From: Plesiocystis pacifica SIR-1
GTDB lineage: Bacteria; Myxococcota_A; Polyangia; Nannocystales; Nannocystaceae
Direction: 5' to 3'
Length of the DNA: 64,000 nucleotides
Assembly (NCBI RefSeq): GCF_000170895.1
Contig: NZ_ABCS01000019.1
Span: 1 to 64,000, forward strand
Part shown: piece after piece, positions 26,582 to 35,256 of the stretch
Layout: every line of letters starts with the position of its first letter
Numbering within the stretch: position 1 is the stretch's first letter
Notes under the pieces: generated by a model
Databases searched by the model: none
Told to the model about the DNA's origin: nothing
Seen by the model: the letters and a program-made list of their open reading frames with translations, nothing else
Made by a program: the position numbers and the translations under genes

Positions 26582-27160
26582 ATGGCCACCATACGTGCCA
26601 TCGCCCGTGTCGGCGCCCCGGTGCTGCGTCAGGTCGCTCGGGAGGTGTCTCCCGAGGAGCTGGCGACGCCTGAAATTCAGGGCTTCATCGACGATTTGGT
26701 CGCCACCATGCGCCACGCCAACGGCGCTGGCCTGGCGGCCAATCAGGTCTTCGAGCCCATCCAGATCTGCGCCCTCGAGGTGCAGTCGAACCCGCGCTAC
26801 CCCTACAAGCCCAACATCCCGCTGACGGTGCTGGTCAACCCCAAGCTGACGCCGCTGGGTGACGACAGCTTCGCCAACTACGAGGGTTGTCTGTCCGTGC
26901 CCGACCTGCGCGGGGTGGTCCGCCGCCACGCCCGGCTGCGCGTCCAGGCCCTCGACCGCGAGGGCAACAGCCTCGACTTCGAGACCGCCGGCGTGACCGC
27001 CGGGACCTACCAGCACGAGGTCGATCACCTGCGCGGCAAGCTGTTCCTCGATCGGGTCGAGGACCCGGCCACGCTGTGCACCTGGGACAACTTCAAGCGC
27101 CACCACGAGGATGACTTCCGTCGCCACGTGGAGGCCCTCGTCGAACGTTGGGGGAGCTGA
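26582..27160 (+). CDS. def: Peptide deformylase
   Basis: A 192-residue metalloenzyme that removes the N-formyl group from nascent proteins. All three motifs are intact: GLAANQ (residues 50-55), EGCLS with metal ligand Cys103, and QHEVDH with His145, Glu146, His149. The ATG at 26582 is preferred over a TTG 69 nt upstream. The SirB1 gene follows after 4 nt, so both are one operon. No methionyl-tRNA formyltransferase gene is next to it. Confidence 0.93.
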   Translation: MATIRAIARVGAPVLRQVAREVSPEELATPEIQGFIDDLVATMRHANGAGLAANQVFEPIQICALEVQSNPRYPYKPNIPLTVLVNPKLTPLGDDSFANYEGCLSVPDLRGVVRRHARLRVQALDREGNSLDFETAGVTAGTYQHEVDHLRGKLFLDRVEDPATLCTWDNFKRHHEDDFRRHVEALVERWGS

Positions 27161-27164
27161 GCGC

Positions 27165-27899
27165 GTGCGCCTCGACCTGCTCCAGCGCTTCTCGGATCTG
27201 GTCGGGCCCCCGAACGCCGCCGTGCCGCTGTTCGACGCGGCCATGCTCTACTCGGCGGCGCTCCAAGACGGCGACATCTGGGCCGAGGCGCTGCAGGTCC
27301 GGGTCGAGCTCGAGCAGGCCTGCGCCGAGGCTTGCCAGGGCTTCGAGGGCAGCGCGGCGATCGTCGAGGGCGTGCTCGCCTTCCTCCGCCGCCACCACTT
27401 CACCGGCAACGTGTCCCACTACGAGGACCCCCGCAACAGCCTCATGGACCGGGTGCTCGAGCGCCGCCTGGGCCTGCCGATCACCCTCAGCGTGCTGACC
27501 ATGCACCTGTGCGAGCGCTGCGGCGCCGAGCTCCACGGGCTGAGCTTCCCGGGCCACTTCCTCGTCGGCAGCGACCTCGAGGGCGAGGACCCGCTGATCT
27601 GGGATCCCTTCCGCGGGGGCCGGCGCCTGCTCCTCGACGAGCTCGCCGCGCTCTATACCGGCGTCGTCGGCCACCACGTCGAGCCGCACTCGGCCCAGCT
27701 GCGCGCCCACCTCGACCCCAGCCCCTCGCGGATGATCCTCAGCCGGATGATCGAGAACCTGCGCCGGCACTTCACCTTGGCGGGCCAGCGCGCGCGGGTC
27801 ACCGACACCCTCGAGCTGCTCGCGGTGCTGCACCCGGACGTGCCGCGGATCCGCGAGCTGCTCGCCGAGGCGCCCAAGCGGCACCACTTGTTAAATTAG
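27165..27899 (+). CDS. SirB1-family transglutaminase-like protein
   Basis: A 244-residue protein with the SirB1/transglutaminase-like core: SHYEDPRNSLMDRVLERRLGLPITLSVLTMHL (about 84-115), followed by GLSFPGHFLVG and IWDPFRGGRRLL. The family motif at the Cys position of transglutaminases is the PITLS segment here, with no cysteine. GTG start with GGGGAG ribosome site 8-13 nt upstream, which overlaps the def gene stop region. The C-terminal third has TPR-like helices. Function in the family is not settled. Confidence 0.8.
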   Translation: MRLDLLQRFSDLVGPPNAAVPLFDAAMLYSAALQDGDIWAEALQVRVELEQACAEACQGFEGSAAIVEGVLAFLRRHHFTGNVSHYEDPRNSLMDRVLERRLGLPITLSVLTMHLCERCGAELHGLSFPGHFLVGSDLEGEDPLIWDPFRGGRRLLLDELAALYTGVVGHHVEPHSAQLRAHLDPSPSRMILSRMIENLRRHFTLAGQRARVTDTLELLAVLHPDVPRIRELLAEAPKRHHLLN

Positions 27900-27905
27900 G
27901 GAGCT

Positions 27906-28790
27906 TCAGTCGCCCGTGTAGGGCGGGTCGCCGGGGGAGCGGTAGGCGTGCATGGGGCTGCGGACCGCGTCGCTGCCGTAGTACCAGCCGTTGCCTTCGA
28001 GCGCGCCGAACAGCAGGTGCAAGCTCGCCGTCGCGCCCTCGTGGGGGGTCTTCATGCCCATCTGTGCGGGCGTCTTGCCTTGCGCGGCGCCGGGCGGAAC
28101 GGTCAGATCCGTGGCGATGTAGCCGGGGGTGCAGGCGTTGATCGCCAGCTTCGGGCGCTGGCGCGCGAGCATCAGCACGTAGGTGTTCACGCAGGCCTTG
28201 GACAGGCCGTAGGCGCTGGTCGAGCCCATGCCCAGCTCGGCGAAGGCGGCCTCGCTCGGGTCGGCGAGGCAGCGCTGCATGAAGGCGTCGAGGGTTTGCC
28301 AGTCGTGGGCGCCGCTGAGGAAGAAGGCCTGGCGGGCCGCGTCGCAGCCGCTCACGAACATGGGGCCGGAGGCGGAGCTGACCACGACGACGCGGCCGGC
28401 CTCGGGATCGAGCAGCGGCAGGAAGGCCTCGACCACCCGGCGCACGCCGTAGGTATTGACCGCGAGGACCTGGGCCATGCTCGTGCTGCCCAGGCCGATG
28501 CCGGCGTTGTTGACCACGGCGTAGAGGGGCGCGGGCTCGCCGGCGAAGCGCTCGGCCAGGGAGGCCGCCGCGGCGGACACGGAGGCGTCGTCGCTGACGT
28601 CGAGCTCGACGAGCTCGACGCGCTCGGCCCAGTCGGGGTGCTCGGCCAGCAGACCCTCGCGCGCTGCCTCGCCGCGTCCGCGGTCCCGCGCGCCCAGGAA
28701 CACCATCGTGCCCTCGTGCTCGGCGAGGATGCGCTCGACCGTGGCGAGGCCGATACCCTTGTTTGCGCCCGTGACCAGAATCCGCTGCAT
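27906..28790 (-). CDS. Short-chain dehydrogenase/reductase (carbonyl-reductase-like)
   Basis: A 294-residue NADP-dependent oxidoreductase. The N-terminal GANKGIG (residues 8-14) is the nucleotide-binding loop, VNNAGIG follows strand 4, and a Ser (VVVVSSASG) and YGLSK give the catalytic Ser-Tyr-Lys. The spacing between Ser and Tyr is long (about 55 residues), as in the eukaryotic carbonyl reductase CBR1 branch, which this resembles. ATG with no clear ribosome site. It is convergent with the SirB1 gene, 6 bp away. The substrate cannot be told from context. Confidence 0.85.
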   Translation of the reverse strand: MQRILVTGANKGIGLATVERILAEHEGTMVFLGARDRGRGEAAREGLLAEHPDWAERVELVELDVSDDASVSAAAASLAERFAGEPAPLYAVVNNAGIGLGSTSMAQVLAVNTYGVRRVVEAFLPLLDPEAGRVVVVSSASGPMFVSGCDAARQAFFLSGAHDWQTLDAFMQRCLADPSEAAFAELGMGSTSAYGLSKACVNTYVLMLARQRPKLAINACTPGYIATDLTVPPGAAQGKTPAQMGMKTPHEGATASLHLLFGALEGNGWYYGSDAVRSPMHAYRSPGDPPYTGD

Positions 28791-28994
28791 GTCGCGGGAT
28801 GCTAGCAGCGCAGCATGGCTGGCCTGTCCCGCTCCCCCCTGCATCGGCGGCTGCCCCTTTTTGGGGTTGCTTCCGCTCGCCGGGGTTTTTACGGACCGGC
28901 AGCATCGACGTCGAGGCCGAGGGGGACTCCCTGCACGGAGAGTTCGTCGCCCGGCTGTGCGGGTCGATGGTCGCGCTGTGTCCTTGAGCTCAGC

Positions 28995-30278
28995 TCAGCG
29001 CGCTTCGGCGATCATCGCGGCCATGCGCTCGAGGCCCGTGCGCAGCTGCTCGATGTCGGGCCCGAAGCTCAGCCGCACGAAGCCCGACAGGCGCGAGGCG
29101 ATGTGCTCGCGGCGGTTGCCGGGGTCGATGTCGAAGAACACCCCGGGCACGCAGATGACCTGGCGCTCGAGGGCGGCGCGGAAGAAGGCCATGCCGTCGT
29201 TGAGCGGGGCCGGGAGCTCGCGCAGGTCGGCGAAGCAGTAAAAGGCGCCCTCGGGCCCGCCGTCTTCGTCGCCGGCGACGCGGATGCCCATGGCGCTCAG
29301 CTGCTCGAGCATCATGGCGCGCTTGGCCGAGAAGGTGGCCTGGATCGCGGCGGCCTCGCGGTCGGCGAGCTCGGGCTCGAGCAGGGGGATGGCGGCTTGC
29401 TGGAGGCAGTGGGGGGCGCCGCCGTCGAGGAAGGAGCCGGCCGAGCTGACCCGATCGATGACCGCCTTGGGGCCCACGGTCCAGCTGATGCGCAGGCCGG
29501 GGTAGCGCCAGTTCTTGGTCAGCCCGTCGACCACGACCACGGGATCTTCGTTGACGTCCTCGACCCACTTGCAGGCGCTGACGCTGCGCGGCAGCTCGCC
29601 CTGGTGGCGCAGGCTCGGCGGGCCGTAGATGTAGTGGCTGTAGAACTCGTCGAGGATCAGCGCGCAGCCGTGCTTGCGCGCGATGGACACGTAGCGGCGC
29701 AGGTCCTCGCCGGCGATCAGGCGGCCGGTCGGGTTGCAGGGGTTCGAGGCCAGCACCGCCCCGAGGCCGCTGCCGACGATCACCTCGCGCAGGGTCTCGG
29801 GCGCGAGCCGAAAGCCCTCGCGCTCGCGCAGCACGATCGGGATGGGCACGAAGGCCCGGAACACGTCGAGGAGCTCTTCGTAGGCGGTGTAGTCCGGGAG
29901 CAGGTGGCCGAGGTTGACCCGGCCCAGGGCGGTCGCCAGGCGGGTCAGCGCGACCCGTCCGCCCGCCGCGATGGCGACGTTCTCGGGTCCGTACTGGCTG
30001 GCCTTGCCGCGGCGGTAGCGGTGGTTGTAGAGGCGCGCGACGGCCTCGCGCAGCTCCCACAGGCCGGGGACGGGGGCGTACTCCGAGCTCTGGGCGTCGA
30101 GGCCGATGGTCGCCAGGCGCTCCTCGCTGCCCGGCAGCGGGCCGGTCTGCGGCGCGCCCTGGCCGAGGTTGCACCACTCGGGGTGGCCGTAGTGAAAGCC
30201 GCGCTGGCTCGCCTCGGTCATCACGTAGATGACCCCGGTGCGCGGGACGGGACGGAACATCGAAGCGGCGCCGCTCAT
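28995..30278 (-). CDS. Class I/II PLP-dependent aminotransferase
   Basis: A 427-residue fold-type I enzyme. Motifs: SNPCNPTG (residues 178-185), DEFY (210-213) with the PLP-pyridine Asp210, Lys255 in GLTKNWRYPGLR, and Arg263. Members act on amino acids, alpha-keto acids or related compounds. The ATG has GGGGGG 4-9 nt upstream. It stands alone; the 204-bp gap before it downstream holds no recognisable signal. Confidence 0.88.
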   Translation of the reverse strand: MSGAASMFRPVPRTGVIYVMTEASQRGFHYGHPEWCNLGQGAPQTGPLPGSEERLATIGLDAQSSEYAPVPGLWELREAVARLYNHRYRRGKASQYGPENVAIAAGGRVALTRLATALGRVNLGHLLPDYTAYEELLDVFRAFVPIPIVLREREGFRLAPETLREVIVGSGLGAVLASNPCNPTGRLIAGEDLRRYVSIARKHGCALILDEFYSHYIYGPPSLRHQGELPRSVSACKWVEDVNEDPVVVVDGLTKNWRYPGLRISWTVGPKAVIDRVSSAGSFLDGGAPHCLQQAAIPLLEPELADREAAAIQATFSAKRAMMLEQLSAMGIRVAGDEDGGPEGAFYCFADLRELPAPLNDGMAFFRAALERQVICVPGVFFDIDPGNRREHIASRLSGFVRLSFGPDIEQLRTGLERMAAMIAEAR

Positions 30279-30380
30279 CGGGCCCCCCTACCGCTCCTGC
30301 GACGCGCGCGCAAGACCCCGGCTGGGATCTGGTCGCGCTCGATTTGTGATCGCCCTGGGCTGAACTCGCGCCTGGCTGGA

Positions 30381-30515
30381 TCAGCCGGGCGTGCCGAAGT
30401 TCGACTGCAGGAAGAGCACGAGGCCGATGAGCGAGACGAACAGGAACAACGCGAAGTAAGCCATGGCGGTGAGGCCAGGCGCCTGGGGCTGATCGTCTTT
30501 GTTCTGCTCGGCCAT
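30381..30515 (-). CDS. Small single-span membrane protein (44 aa)
   Basis: The translation is MAEQNKDDQPQAPGLTAMAY followed by FALFLFVSLIGLVLFLQSNF and GTPG: a short acidic cytoplasmic tail and one 20-residue membrane segment. An ATG 6 nt upstream (giving MT before it) is also in frame; CGGGA upstream favours the later start. Single-span proteins like this often act as membrane complex subunits or regulators. It has its own gap to both neighbours. Existence is supported by coherent sequence and spacing only. Confidence 0.55.
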   Translation of the reverse strand: MAEQNKDDQPQAPGLTAMAYFALFLFVSLIGLVLFLQSNFGTPG

Positions 30516-30635
30516 GGTCATTCCCGACGCGGAATTACACCACATCCGGGGCCTTCGCTAGACCATTGCGCCGCGAAAAAATTCGCGCTCGCAGTCGGCG
30601 CAGGACCCTGCGCGAGCCAGCTCACGCTTGCGCCT

Positions 30636-31550
30636 TCAGGCCGCGTCTTCGTCTTCATCCGTCGTCGGCCCCGCCGCTCCCGCGGGGACGAGCGCAGACG
30701 AGCCCACGGGGGTCTCGGGCAGCATGCGCCGGAACATGCCGCCGCCCTCTTGGCCCTCGACCAGGGCCATGCGCCGGGACTTGGCCTCGCTCGCCAGGCG
30801 CGTGCCGGGGAAGGCCTTGGTCGCGCGCTCGTACTGCTCGGCGGCGAGCTGGCGCTGTCCGGACAGCTCGTAGGCCTGGCCGAGGTGGAACAGGTAGACG
30901 ACCCGGGCGGGGTTGTAGGCCAACGAGCGTAGCCCCTGCTCGAGGAGTGGGACGGCCTCGCGGGCGCGGCCCATGCGGACCAGGCACAGGCCCTCGAGGG
31001 CCTGCCAGGCGTCGGCGACGAGCTGGCGGTGGCGGGCGGGCACGTGGCGCAGGCAGTCGTCGCGGTCGGCGTGGATCGCCTCGAGCCGGGCCTGGTCCGG
31101 GGTGCTCGTGAGCAGCGCGAGCTCGTGGCGGCCGAAGGAGGCCAGGGCCTGGAGGTGCGAGGACAGCCCGGTGTCCTCGGCCTCGTAGATCTCGCGGGCT
31201 TCGTCCAGGCGCCACTCGGCGACGAGCAGGCCGCCCAGCTGCGCGCGCGCGAGCCACTGGCGCTCGACGCTGACCGCCTCGCCCGCGGCCGCGAGCGCCA
31301 GCTGCTTGCGCAGGCTCATCTCGATCTCCCGCTGCTGCCCGGTGGCGATGGCGTGGCGCAGGTTCTCGGCGGCGTAGAGCGCCCGGTTTTGGCGGTCGCG
31401 CCCGACCATCCACGCGCCCATGGCCGTGCCGAAGGCGAGGGAGAACAGCGCCGCGAGCTCGCCCTCGCAGCCGGGCAAGACCGCGAGGGAGGCGATGGCC
31501 AACAGGCCGGGCCAGTCGGCCCAAAGGCGCGAGCGTGGGCGAGCGGACAC
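30636..31550 (-). CDS. TPR-containing membrane protein
   Basis: A 304-residue protein; GTG start chosen because it is the last start before the hydrophobic N-terminus and lies clear of the divergent GST gene. Residues about 12-25 and 30-50 are hydrophobic (LLAIASLAVLPGCEGELAAL, which could also be read as a lipobox). Residues about 70-260 are helical with TPR-like repeats, one near LYNPARVVYLFHLGQAYELSGQRQLAAEQYERATKAFP. The C-terminal tail is acidic. A scaffold role is likely; partner unknown. Confidence 0.6.
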   Translation of the reverse strand: MSARPRSRLWADWPGLLAIASLAVLPGCEGELAALFSLAFGTAMGAWMVGRDRQNRALYAAENLRHAIATGQQREIEMSLRKQLALAAAGEAVSVERQWLARAQLGGLLVAEWRLDEAREIYEAEDTGLSSHLQALASFGRHELALLTSTPDQARLEAIHADRDDCLRHVPARHRQLVADAWQALEGLCLVRMGRAREAVPLLEQGLRSLAYNPARVVYLFHLGQAYELSGQRQLAAEQYERATKAFPGTRLASEAKSRRMALVEGQEGGGMFRRMLPETPVGSSALVPAGAAGPTTDEDEDAA

Positions 31551-31668
31551 CGGGGACAGTGTAACCCTTGGCCAGGCCGCGAAAACCCGCCGGTGCCGGC
31601 AGGGCGTGCGCCAGATCGTGGCGGATCCGGTGTCTCCCTGGAGCCGGGCGGTCCGTATCATTCGCCCC

Positions 31669-32304
31669 ATGACGCACCCCGACCTCGCGATCACCTACTT
31701 CGACGTCGACGGCGGCCGCGGAGAGGCGGCGCGCCTGGCTCTGTTCATCGGCGGGATTCCCTTCAAAGACGACCGCCTCGCCTTCCCGGAGTTCGGCGCG
31801 CGCAAGTCCAGCTTCCCCTACGGCAAGATCCCCACGCTGACCGTCGACGGCGTCGAGATCGCAGAGTCCGTCGGCATCAACCGCTACGTCGCAACCCTCG
31901 CCGGCCTCTACCCCGCCGACCCCATCGAGGGCCTGCGCTGCGACGAGATCCTCAGCGTCGCCGAGGACATGTCCAACCTCATCGGCCCGAGCATGCGCAT
32001 GCCCGACGGCGAGGCCAAGCAGGCCGCGCGCGAGGCCCTCGTGGCCAACGACTACCCCCGGGTCTTCGCCCAGCTGGCCCGGCGCCTCGGCGACAACCAG
32101 TGGTTCGTCGGCGAGACGATGACCATCGCCGACATCCGCGTGTTCGTGTTCCTGCGCGCCTTCGCCTTCGGGGCCTTCGACCACATCCCCACGGACCTCG
32201 TCCCGCGCCTGGCCCCGACCCTCGCGGCCCACAGCGAGCGCGTGCTGGCGCACCCGAAGATCCGCGAGTACTACGCCGCCCGGGCGGCCGCGCGTCACAG
32301 CTGA
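31669..32304 (+). CDS. Glutathione S-transferase family protein
   Basis: A 211-residue protein with the sigma/alpha-type GST layout. N-terminal thioredoxin-like domain: ITYFDVDGGRGEAARLALFI (Tyr10 is the position of the catalytic Tyr), KIPTLTVDG with cis-Pro, and IAESVGINRYVA. C-terminal all-helical domain: VGETMTIADIRVFVFLRAFA. It conjugates glutathione or a related thiol to electrophiles; the substrate is unknown. Divergent from the TPR gene with a 118-bp gap. Confidence 0.85.
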   Translation: MTHPDLAITYFDVDGGRGEAARLALFIGGIPFKDDRLAFPEFGARKSSFPYGKIPTLTVDGVEIAESVGINRYVATLAGLYPADPIEGLRCDEILSVAEDMSNLIGPSMRMPDGEAKQAAREALVANDYPRVFAQLARRLGDNQWFVGETMTIADIRVFVFLRAFAFGAFDHIPTDLVPRLAPTLAAHSERVLAHPKIREYYAARAAARHS

Positions 32305-32323
32305 GCCTGCCGAGTGGCTCGGG

Positions 32324-33247
32324 CTAGGCGCTGGGCCGGCGGCCGAGGATGGTCTTGCCCAGCGCCGACTCGATCAGCCACACCGCGAGCTTGCCGGTCT
32401 GGTTGCGCAGGTCGAGGGTGGGGTTGAGCTCGACCATCTCCATGCCCACGACCCTGCCCGTGGCCGCGAGGGCCTCGCACAGAAAGTGAGACTCGCGCAG
32501 GGTCAGGCCGCCGGGCACGGGGGTGCCGACGCCGGGGGCCTCGCGGGGGTCGACGCCGTCGAGGTCGAAGGACAGGTGGACCCCGGCGGTGTGCCGAGAC
32601 ACGCGCTCGACGAGCTCGGCCACGCACACCGGGAAGCTGCGGGCGTCGAGCTCGGACATGGGGTAGACGCCGACGCCGGTCTGGCGGACCAGGGGGATCT
32701 CCGAAGGGTCGACGTCGCGGACCCCGATGATCGCCACGTCCTCGGGGCGCAGGGCGGGCTCGTCTCCGGCGATCGCGACGAGCTCCGCGGGCCCGTGGCC
32801 GAGCAGGACCGCCAGGGGCATGCCGTGGATGTTGCCCGAGGGGCTCGTCTGTGGCGTGTTCATGTCGGTGTGGGCGTCGACCCAGACCACGCCGAGCCGC
32901 TCGCCGCGGCGCTTGTAGTAGCGGGACATGCCGGCGATGGTGCCGATCGCCTGGGCGTGGTCGCCCCCGAGCACCAGGGGGAAGCGCCCGGCCTCGCAGC
33001 TCGCCTCGACCTCGTCGGCGAGGGCCCGGCACAGGCGCGCGATGGCCGGGAGGTAGCGTGCCGTGGGCTCGCCGAGGTCGGGCTCTTGCTCGCCCACGGC
33101 GCTGAGGCTCGAGACCCGGTTGACGCGGCAGCCGAGGCCCTCGAGCTTGGCCGACAGCCCCGCGACGTGCATCGCCCCCGGGCCCATGTCCGTGCCTCGT
33201 CGGCCCGCGCCGAGGTCGAGGTGGACGTTGGTGATGTCGACGTCCAT
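32324..33247 (-). CDS. Arginase-family ureohydrolase
   Basis: A 307-residue Mn-dependent hydrolase. Metal ligands: GGDHA with His97, DAHTD with Asp124, His126 and Asp128, and the DLDGVD pair near residue 230. The N-terminal GAGRRGTDMGPGAMHVAGL and the overall length fit true arginase (RocF) better than agmatinase. The product would be ornithine and urea. The ATG is one base into the stop of the response-regulator gene (TGATG), so the two are cotranscribed. Confidence 0.85.
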   Translation of the reverse strand: MDVDITNVHLDLGAGRRGTDMGPGAMHVAGLSAKLEGLGCRVNRVSSLSAVGEQEPDLGEPTARYLPAIARLCRALADEVEASCEAGRFPLVLGGDHAQAIGTIAGMSRYYKRRGERLGVVWVDAHTDMNTPQTSPSGNIHGMPLAVLLGHGPAELVAIAGDEPALRPEDVAIIGVRDVDPSEIPLVRQTGVGVYPMSELDARSFPVCVAELVERVSRHTAGVHLSFDLDGVDPREAPGVGTPVPGGLTLRESHFLCEALAATGRVVGMEMVELNPTLDLRNQTGKLAVWLIESALGKTILGRRPSA

Positions 33248-33675
33248 CAGCTCAGCACTTCGACGAGGGCGTCGCGGAGCTGGGTGCGGTGGTAGGGCTT
33301 GGACAGGAAGGCCGCGAGGCCCTCGCGCTCGAGGATGCGCAGGTCGTCGCCGGGGGCGTAGCCCGAGCACACGATGATCGGCACCCCGGGGTTGATCTCC
33401 TTCATCTTCATGAAGGCCTGGGCGCCGCTCATGCGCGGCATGACCATGTCGAGGAGCACGGCGGCGATGGTCTCGTGGTGCTCTTGGAAGCGCTCGACCC
33501 CTTCGAGGCCGTCCTCGGCGACCACGCAGGAGTAGCCGAGGGTCTCGAGGATGAGCTTGACCGTGCGCCGGACGGAGCGCTCGTCGTCGATGAGCAAGAT
33601 CAAGGGGCGCTCGTCCGCGGAGGCGTCCGTGCTCGCTTTCCCGCTCGCGGCGGGGCTGGCCTTGGGTGAGCTCAT
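33247..33675 (-). CDS. Single-domain response regulator (receiver)
   Basis: A 142-residue protein holding only a CheY-like receiver domain (about 25-142) after a Ser/Ala-rich leader. Acidic pair in LLIDDERSVRR, phosphoacceptor in LLDMVMPRMSG, Ser/Thr switch in VCSGYAPGDDL, and Lys in LSKPYHRTQLRDAL are all present. There is no output domain. It precedes an arginase gene with overlapping codons, which is unusual company; no histidine kinase is nearby. Start could be the GTG 21 nt further up. Confidence 0.85.
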   Translation of the reverse strand: MSSPKASPAASGKASTDASADERPLILLIDDERSVRRTVKLILETLGYSCVVAEDGLEGVERFQEHHETIAAVLLDMVMPRMSGAQAFMKMKEINPGVPIIVCSGYAPGDDLRILEREGLAAFLSKPYHRTQLRDALVEVLS

Positions 33676-33755
33676 GGAGGCGTGGGTTCGGTCCACGGGC
33701 GCTCGTGGCAGGACCCTGGGTCCGCTAGAGTACCGCGGACTCGGGCGTCGCCCAG

Positions 33756-33814
33756 CCCCTGTTTTGCGTCAGGGTGATCATTCGCTTCGAAGGGCTCTGA
33801 GCGCAAAATGGGGG
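33756..33814. other. Inverted repeat in 333-bp gene-free gap
   Basis: CCCCTGTTTTGCG (33756-33768) pairs with CGCAAAATGGGG (33802-33813) around a loop of about 33 nt; two positions mismatch. It lies between the receiver gene start (33675) and the HNH gene stop (34009). The rest of this gap (33676-34008) has no convincing gene. It may hold the promoter of the receiver-arginase unit. Confidence 0.4.
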
Positions 33815-34008
33815 CACTTCTCTGAGGATGCGGCGAATCGACGCGCCCTCGCCGAGGGTTGAGCGCGGCGTGCACGTCGAGATCCCCTCCGACCGCGCGT
33901 TGTCGCCCGATGGCGCGGCCGTGTCGACGGGGGAAGGGCGCAGGTGCGAGATGCGCGATCTCGCCTCCACAGCCAATCCGCCGGCTTCGGCCAGGACCGG
34001 GCTCTCGG

Positions 34009-34482
34009 TCACCGTTTTCGTCGGCGGCTGGCGGCGCGACTGCGGCTCTTCCGCCCCGTCCGAGGGACCGGGCCGTCGTCGGCCTCGGGTTCGGGCTCTG
34101 GAGCGCCGGGGCGAGGGGGGAGCTCGAGGCCCTCCGGGGGTTCGCGCATGCGTTCGGCTCGGCGCGCTTGCAAGGTCGCGATCACGGCCTGCAAGCCCGG
34201 GTCGGACCACGGCCGCGGATCTTGGCGCACGCCCTTGCCCTGGTTGCAGCGGGCGCAGGCGATGGCGAGGTTCTCGACGGCGTCCGTGCCCCCGTGGGTC
34301 CGCGGCACGATGTGCTCGACGGTCTCGTGGCTCAGCGCGTTGCCCTCGAGGTCGACGGCGAGCTTGCGCTTGCAGTGGATGCACTTGCCGGCGAGCACCG
34401 TGCGGTCGCGCTGGCGGGCGAGCGCGAAGGTCGAGTCCGTGGCCGCGCACCACAGCAGCAGGCGTCGGGTCCGGTTGCGCAT
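34009..34482 (-). CDS. HNH endonuclease
   Basis: A 157-residue protein. Zinc-binding pairs Cys34-x2-Cys37 and Cys76-x2-Cys79 bracket the HNH core: EHIVPRTHGGTDAVENLAIACARCN (His57, Asn71, His63). The tail after about residue 110 is Pro/Glu then Arg-rich. Such lone HNH proteins are often DNA nicking enzymes of unknown role. It is divergent from the HAD gene, with 39 bp between starts. Confidence 0.85.
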   Translation of the reverse strand: MRNRTRRLLLWCAATDSTFALARQRDRTVLAGKCIHCKRKLAVDLEGNALSHETVEHIVPRTHGGTDAVENLAIACARCNQGKGVRQDPRPWSDPGLQAVIATLQARRAERMREPPEGLELPPRPGAPEPEPEADDGPVPRTGRKSRSRAASRRRKR

Positions 34483-34521
34483 GTCGCCATTCTAACCGCC
34501 GGCCTGATAGGGTGCGTGGTC

Positions 34522-35256
34522 ATGGCCGGGCTGACCCTGTCCTTCGACTGTTACGGCACGCTGATCGACTGGGAGTCGGGGATCTTGGTCGCGATGCAGC
34601 CGGTGCTGCGCCGCCACGAGGTGGTGTGCAGCGCCGGGGAGCTGCTGCGGGCCTACGCCCGGGCCGAGTCGGCCGTGGAGGCCGGGGACTACCGGCCCTA
34701 CCGCGAGGTCCTGCGCCGGAGCTTCGCGGCCATGGCCAAGGACCTGGGCTTCGCCCCGCAGGCCGACGAGCTCGAGACCTTCGTCGAGAGCCTGCCGCGC
34801 TGGCAGCCCTTCCCCGACACCCGCGCGAGCCTGGCCGCGCTGCAGGCCGCCGGGCACCGCCTGGTGATCCTGTCCAACGTCGACGACGACCTGTTCGCGG
34901 CCACGGCCGCGCAGCTGGGCACCCGCTTTGACAAGGTGATCACCGCGGCGCAGGTGCAGCGCTACAAGCCCGACCCCGCGGTGTTCCGCGCGGCCCGGGC
35001 GTGGCTGGAGTCGGAGCACGGCGCGGCCTCGACCGCGGGCTGGGTCCACGTGGCCCAGAGCCGCTTCCACGACATCGGCGTGGCCCGCAGCTTGGGCCTG
35101 CGCACCGTGCATGTCGAGCGCGCCAGCGGCCGCGACGGCTCGGCCGTCCCCGAGCCCGAGCCCGACGCGCAGGCGAGCCCGGCCCCCGACTTCAGCGTCC
35201 CCGACCTCGCGAGCCTGGTCACCCTCGTCGCGGGCTGGGCGGGAGCGCCGAGCTGA
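34522..35256 (+). CDS. HAD-superfamily hydrolase (haloacid-dehalogenase type II-like)
   Basis: A 244-residue protein. Motif I is FDCYGTLIDWE (Asp9 nucleophile), motif II is VILSNVDDD, the Lys is in VQRYKPDPAVF, and the last acidic motif is SRFHDIGVARSLGL. The cap and sequence resemble type II 2-haloacid dehalogenases and related phosphatases. The C-terminal 50 residues are Pro/Glu-rich and unstructured. The next gene's ATG overlaps its stop by one base, so the UDG gene is translated with it. Confidence 0.8.
   Translation: MAGLTLSFDCYGTLIDWESGILVAMQPVLRRHEVVCSAGELLRAYARAESAVEAGDYRPYREVLRRSFAAMAKDLGFAPQADELETFVESLPRWQPFPDTRASLAALQAAGHRLVILSNVDDDLFAATAAQLGTRFDKVITAAQVQRYKPDPAVFRAARAWLESEHGAASTAGWVHVAQSRFHDIGVARSLGLRTVHVERASGRDGSAVPEPEPDAQASPAPDFSVPDLASLVTLVAGWAGAPS

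Noticed and set aside
28799..28987. 62-codon plus-strand frame between SDR and aminotransferase genes
   Set aside because: No ribosome site, no recognisable composition or domain; overlaps the SDR gene leader.
33828..34500. Plus-strand extensions upstream of the HAD gene
   Set aside because: They run antisense through the HNH gene, which has intact zinc and catalytic residues; the HAD domain starts cleanly at 34522.
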